From Clostridiales bacterium (GTDB lineage Bacteria; Bacillota; Clostridia; Oscillospirales; Oscillospiraceae): a stretch of DNA of 33,975 nt. Shown piece after piece: positions 31,509-33,975 of this stretch. Every line of letters begins with the position of its first letter. Within the stretch, counting starts at the first letter, position 1. Made by a program: the position numbers and the translations under genes. Location: NCBI GenBank assembly GCA_012523085.1, contig JAAYJC010000102.1, positions 1-33,975 of the forward strand. Direction: 5' to 3'. The notes under the pieces are model-generated. The model did not search any database. It worked only from the letters and a program-made list of their open reading frames with translations, and was not told the origin of the DNA.

Positions 31509-31592
31509 GCGATCTCTGACCGTTAGCGATCAGAGATCGCCTCATGCGAAACCTTTTACCGGCGAAACCTTTTCGCCGGTAAAAGGTTTCGC
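31509..31592. repeat. Two strong hairpins between microprotein 2 and the cyclo-ligase gene
   Basis: GCGATCTCTGA pairs with TCAGAGATCGC (31509-31519 with 31530-31540). Six bases later a perfect 22-bp stem (31546-31567 with 31571-31592) has a 3-nt CCT loop; its arm begins GCGAAACCTTTTACCGG. They separate convergent genes and may terminate both ways, but no T-run follows. The stretch 31423-31605 has no gene. Confidence 0.7.
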
Positions 31593-31605
31593 TGAACGCC
31601 TGATA

Positions 31606-32202
31606 TCAGGTTAATTCATTGGGTAATCTGAGGATGTTTTTCTCGGTCACAAGGCAATCCACTTTCCTGTCATGGTCCTCTGTGGGAACGCTATCGCATA
31701 AAAGCCTGTCTCTTGCCAATCCAATGGAGAAAAAGTCACGCTTTATTAAAAATCTGTCGTAATAGCCGCTGCCTTTTCCAAGCCGATAGCCCTTTCGGTC
31801 AAAAGTAAGAGCCGGCACCACAATGACATCGCCGTCCTTTGGCGTGATGATTTCGGCATCCGCGGCCGGCTCGAGAATACCGTACATGCCTTCTATTTTC
31901 TGTCCGTTGGGATTAAGTACGGAAAAATGCATGATGCCCTTACCCTCACAGACAGGCAGAGCCACGACTTTGCCCATTTCAAACATCGTATCTATAAGCC
32001 TGCGCGTGTCCACTTCCCTGCCCATGCTGCAGTATATCAGCATACGGTCGCAGGCGCGCACTTCGGGCAGCGTCATAATATTTCTGTATATTAGGTTGTT
32101 GGATGTCTCCAGATAATTTTCATCCATTTGTGAGATATGCTTCTTAATCGTTTTGCGCAAAGCCTTTTTTTCTGCAGTTGCGCAGGAGATGGAAATGGTC
32201 AT
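31606..32202 (-). CDS. 5-formyltetrahydrofolate cyclo-ligase
   Basis: Converts 5-formyl-THF plus ATP to 5,10-methenyl-THF (EC 6.3.3.2), returning stored folate to the one-carbon pool. The 198-residue protein has the basic ATP-site start KKALRKTIKKHISQM (12-26), IYCSMGREVDTRRLID (56-71), VVPALTFDRKGYRLGKGSGYYDRFL (about 126-150, split here by eye into the substrate loop and the GYYDR signature), and a conserved C-terminal DRKVDCLVTEK. ATG 32202 has only a weak ribosome-binding site, but no better start precedes the domain. tmk lies upstream on the same strand, 86 bp away. The common symbol is ygfA/yqgN. Confidence 0.93.
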   Translation of the reverse strand: MTISISCATAEKKALRKTIKKHISQMDENYLETSNNLIYRNIMTLPEVRACDRMLIYCSMGREVDTRRLIDTMFEMGKVVALPVCEGKGIMHFSVLNPNGQKIEGMYGILEPAADAEIITPKDGDVIVVPALTFDRKGYRLGKGSGYYDRFLIKRDFFSIGLARDRLLCDSVPTEDHDRKVDCLVTEKNILRLPNELT

Positions 32203-32288
32203 ATGGAATATCGGAACTTGAGCGCGTTCCTGCCCTTCAATGTATTTATATATCTTTTTGTTGCCGGTGCAGTGAAATCATAAACCAT

Positions 32289-32951
32289 TCAAAGAATATT
32301 TTCAACCAATGTTTTCACTTCGCGGTGTATTTTCTCGGCACTTTTCATTACGCCATCGGGTGCGCATAGCACTCTGCGCCATCCGAAAAAATCGGCGGCA
32401 GTCTCAGCGGCACTCCGGCAGCGTTTAAGATAAAGGGAATCCTTCTCGTGAATATCACCCGGGGCGCCTGTTTCCAGCTGTCTTTTTCTGATCTGGCTTT
32501 CGGCGATGGCTACAGGCACATCAAAATATATAACCAGATCGGGCGCGGGCAGGCCGAGCAGAGTGAATTCATATTCATACAGCCATTTGAAAAAAGCCGG
32601 CATCTGCTTCGGGTCAAGCTTAGCCGCCTGGTGGACAGCATTGGCCGTTGTATACCGGTCCGTCACAATCGGCGTGCCCGAGGCATAGGCGCTTTGCCAT
32701 ACTTTTTTATACGACGCGTAGCGGTCAACAGCGTAAAAGGAGGAAGCGGCATAGGGGTTTACATCATCGGGATTGCTGCCGAACTCACCTCCGAGGTACA
32801 TTCTGATCAGCGCCGACGACGGCTGTGAATACTGGGGGAAAACAAGCTGGACATATTCGCGCCCTTCCTCGTCCAGGCTCTTGCAAAGCTGCTTAAATTG
32901 CGTGGATTTTCCCGATCCGTCTATTCCCTCAAATACGATTAGCTTTCCCAT
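32289..32951 (-). CDS. tmk: Thymidylate kinase
   Basis: Phosphorylates dTMP to dTDP (EC 2.7.4.9). The 220-residue protein has the P-loop FEGIDGSGKST (7-17), VFPQYSQPSSALIR, the DRYASYK segment and TDRYTTANAVHQ, then the DLVIYFDVP strand and a lid region RKRQLETGAPGDIHE that resembles the longer clostridial thymidylate kinases rather than the E. coli type. AGGAAT lies upstream of ATG 32951. It is preceded by the tagA-like gene and followed by the cyclo-ligase on the same strand, and is functionally linked to dut. Confidence 0.94.
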   Translation of the reverse strand: MGKLIVFEGIDGSGKSTQFKQLCKSLDEEGREYVQLVFPQYSQPSSALIRMYLGGEFGSNPDDVNPYAASSFYAVDRYASYKKVWQSAYASGTPIVTDRYTTANAVHQAAKLDPKQMPAFFKWLYEYEFTLLGLPAPDLVIYFDVPVAIAESQIRKRQLETGAPGDIHEKDSLYLKRCRSAAETAADFFGWRRVLCAPDGVMKSAEKIHREVKTLVENIL

Positions 32952-32964
32952 TAGCGTATTCCTA

Positions 32965-33012
32965 TTCTCCGGCGAGACATTTACTTCAGACGCGTCATCT
33001 CCCGCCGGAGAA
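32965..33012. repeat. Inverted repeat between the tagA-like gene and tmk
   Basis: TTCTCCGGCG (32965-32974) and CGCCGGAGAA (33003-33012) are perfect 10-bp arms around 28 nt. The minus-strand right arm ends near the tmk ribosome-binding site (GGAGAATAGGAAT), so the stem could affect tmk translation or mark the end of the upstream transcript. Confidence 0.6.
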
Positions 33013-33053
33013 ATGCCGCAGGATTTTTGAGGGGCAAACAGGTGTCAATCGCT

Positions 33054-33788
33054 TTAATCAATTTCGCATGCGTTCCGGCCCATTAGCCGCCTGATCATCA
33101 CCGTCAAAATAAACGCCGGCAGTTTTATCATGCGCTTGATTCTGGATGGCTGCTTGATGAGCCTGTACAGCCACTCAAGGTTAAGTTTCTGCCATCTCGA
33201 CGGTGCTCTCTTAGCAATACCGGCATAACCGTCCAAAGATCCGCCGAGACCCATCATCAGGCAGGGTTTAAGCTTTTCACGGTTTTCGGCCATCCAGATC
33301 TCCTGCTTTGGCGCACCGAGGCCGACTGCAAGGAGTTCCGGCCCGGTGTCAAGTATTTTCTGTATGATCGGAGCGGTATCCTTAAAATAACCATCCGCTG
33401 TTCCGGAAATGCGTAAACCGGGGTATCGTCCGGTAAGGTTTTCGGCGGCCAGTTCGGCTACGCCGGGCTTCGCGCCCAATAAAAAAACGCTTCCGTGTGA
33501 TTCGGCCAGCTTTGCCATAACGGTTTCCGCCAGGTCTATCCCCGGAATCCTTTCTTTGAGCGGCTTGCCGAGGATTTTGCTCGCGTAGATGATCCCGATT
33601 CCGTCGGCAACCACCAGATCAGCATTGTTGATTATTTTCTTCAATGGCTTGTCTTTGCGGCAGAGCCAGACTATTTCCGGGTTCGCCGTTACGACATAGC
33701 CGCCTTTTTTTACCATGGACAGGCATGCCTTTACCGCTTCATCCATCGTAACATTATCAAACCCTATGCCCTCAATCACAGTTTTCAA
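33054..33788 (-). CDS. WecG/TagA/CpsF family glycosyltransferase
   Basis: This GT26 family transfers N-acetylmannosamine (TagA, wall teichoic acid linkage unit) or N-acetylmannosaminuronic acid (WecG) to a lipid-linked GlcNAc. The 244-residue protein has FDNVTMDEAV (10-19), YVVTANPEIVWLC, DLVVADGIGIIYASKILGK, VFLLGAKPGVAELAA, LLAVGLGAPKQEIWM and a basic amphipathic tail RRLMGRNACEID suited to the membrane surface. TTG 33788 gives the usual family N-terminus MKTVIEGIGFDNVT and follows GGTGATC; upstream ATGs (33821, 33827) lack a site. A consensus promoter lies about 75-100 bp upstream. A teichoic-acid-like or other wall polymer role is likely. Confidence 0.9.
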   Translation of the reverse strand: MKTVIEGIGFDNVTMDEAVKACLSMVKKGGYVVTANPEIVWLCRKDKPLKKIINNADLVVADGIGIIYASKILGKPLKERIPGIDLAETVMAKLAESHGSVFLLGAKPGVAELAAENLTGRYPGLRISGTADGYFKDTAPIIQKILDTGPELLAVGLGAPKQEIWMAENREKLKPCLMMGLGGSLDGYAGIAKRAPSRWQKLNLEWLYRLIKQPSRIKRMIKLPAFILTVMIRRLMGRNACEID

Positions 33789-33861
33789 ATGATCACCGCC
33801 AACAAACCGTATAAAAGCCATCCGCAAAAAGCGGAAAAGCCTGTTGTTATTTCAATAATCC

Positions 33862-33890
33862 AGTTTACTACGCTGCATGCGCCATGTCAA
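33862..33890 (-). promoter_or_regulatory. Sigma-A promoter for the tagA-like gene
   Basis: A consensus TTGACA (33885-33890) and TAAACT (33862-33867) on the minus strand are 17 bp apart. The spacer contains the palindrome GCATGC. The leader to TTG 33788 is about 67 nt. Confidence 0.75.
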
Positions 33891-33924
33891 CCTGTCGGCT
33901 GCTTGAGTTTCGGCAAAAGACAAA

Positions 33925-33975
33925 ATGAAGGGGCAAAAAAGGAATCGGAGAGAAAGCAAACCAAAAAACGAATGG
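33925..33975 (+). CDS. Possible start of a CDS running off the right edge
   Basis: An ATG at 33925 opens a frame that stays open to the edge and encodes a very basic stretch, MKGQKRNRRESKPKNEW. The ribosome-binding site is poor (AAAGAC). With 17 residues this may be chance. Confidence 0.2.
   Translation, partial: MKGQKRNRRESKPKNEW

Overview
The window looks like chromosomal core DNA from a spore-forming, strictly anaerobic member of the Clostridia (Firmicutes), probably an uncultured relative of the Oscillospirales or Christensenellales. The evidence is the gene set: cwlD, nrdR, radA, a DUF4093 toprim RNase M5-like gene, DUF4364, DUF3048, a DUF421/DUF4363 pair, GTP-dependent PEP carboxykinase, a RACo-like ferredoxin/ASKHA ATPase and very short Cys-rich YjcZ-like peptides. 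Promoters are ordinary sigma-A hexamers and Shine-Dalgarno sequences are strong. I see no prophage, insertion sequence or CRISPR array.

Layout. 1-3.8 kb: the end of an unrecognised gene, tRNA-Leu(TAG), diaminopimelate decarboxylase (lysA), a DUF169 gene, RNA 2',3'-cyclic phosphodiesterase (thpR) and tRNA-Gln(CTG). 3.8-9.2 kb: pckG, a lipoprotein cyclophilin, rsmA, dUTPase, a predicted GME-fold protein and a small Cys-rich protein. 9.2-12 kb: cwlD-radA and an unknown membrane protein. 12-14.8 kb: a two-gene unit of DUF2284 plus a RACo-like activator. 14.9-21.3 kb: a Cys-rich conserved protein, a DUF3048 lipoprotein, a DUF4364 regulator, corA with a long structured leader, dapF, DUF421 and DUF4363. 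21.3-30.9 kb: mostly one minus-strand run of mltG, alaS, HIT, comEC, holA, RNase M5-like and then nrdR. 31-34 kb: two tandem 36-residue Cys-rich microproteins, then tagA/wecG-like, tmk and 5-formyl-THF cyclo-ligase on the minus strand.

The genes are mainly housekeeping: meso-DAP/lysine synthesis (lysA, dapF), wall and spore cortex (mltG, cwlD, tagA-like), nucleotide supply (dut, tmk, nrdR, the folate salvage ligase), replication, repair and DNA uptake (holA, radA, comEC), and translation (alaS, rsmA, RNase M5-like, two tRNAs).

The least expected structure is a family of interspersed palindromic repeats. Each copy sits directly upstream of a start codon and ends in the Shine-Dalgarno sequence of that gene (dut, radA, the DUF2284 gene, the 11.4 kb membrane gene, and in decayed form DUF3048 and dapF). 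It behaves like a small element that carries its own ribosome-binding site. The corA leader, with a possible 30-codon ORF and two long hairpins, and the tandem CCCC microproteins are the next most interesting items. Many ATG or TTG codons further upstream were rejected as starts; the starts given here were chosen by Shine-Dalgarno position and family N-termini.
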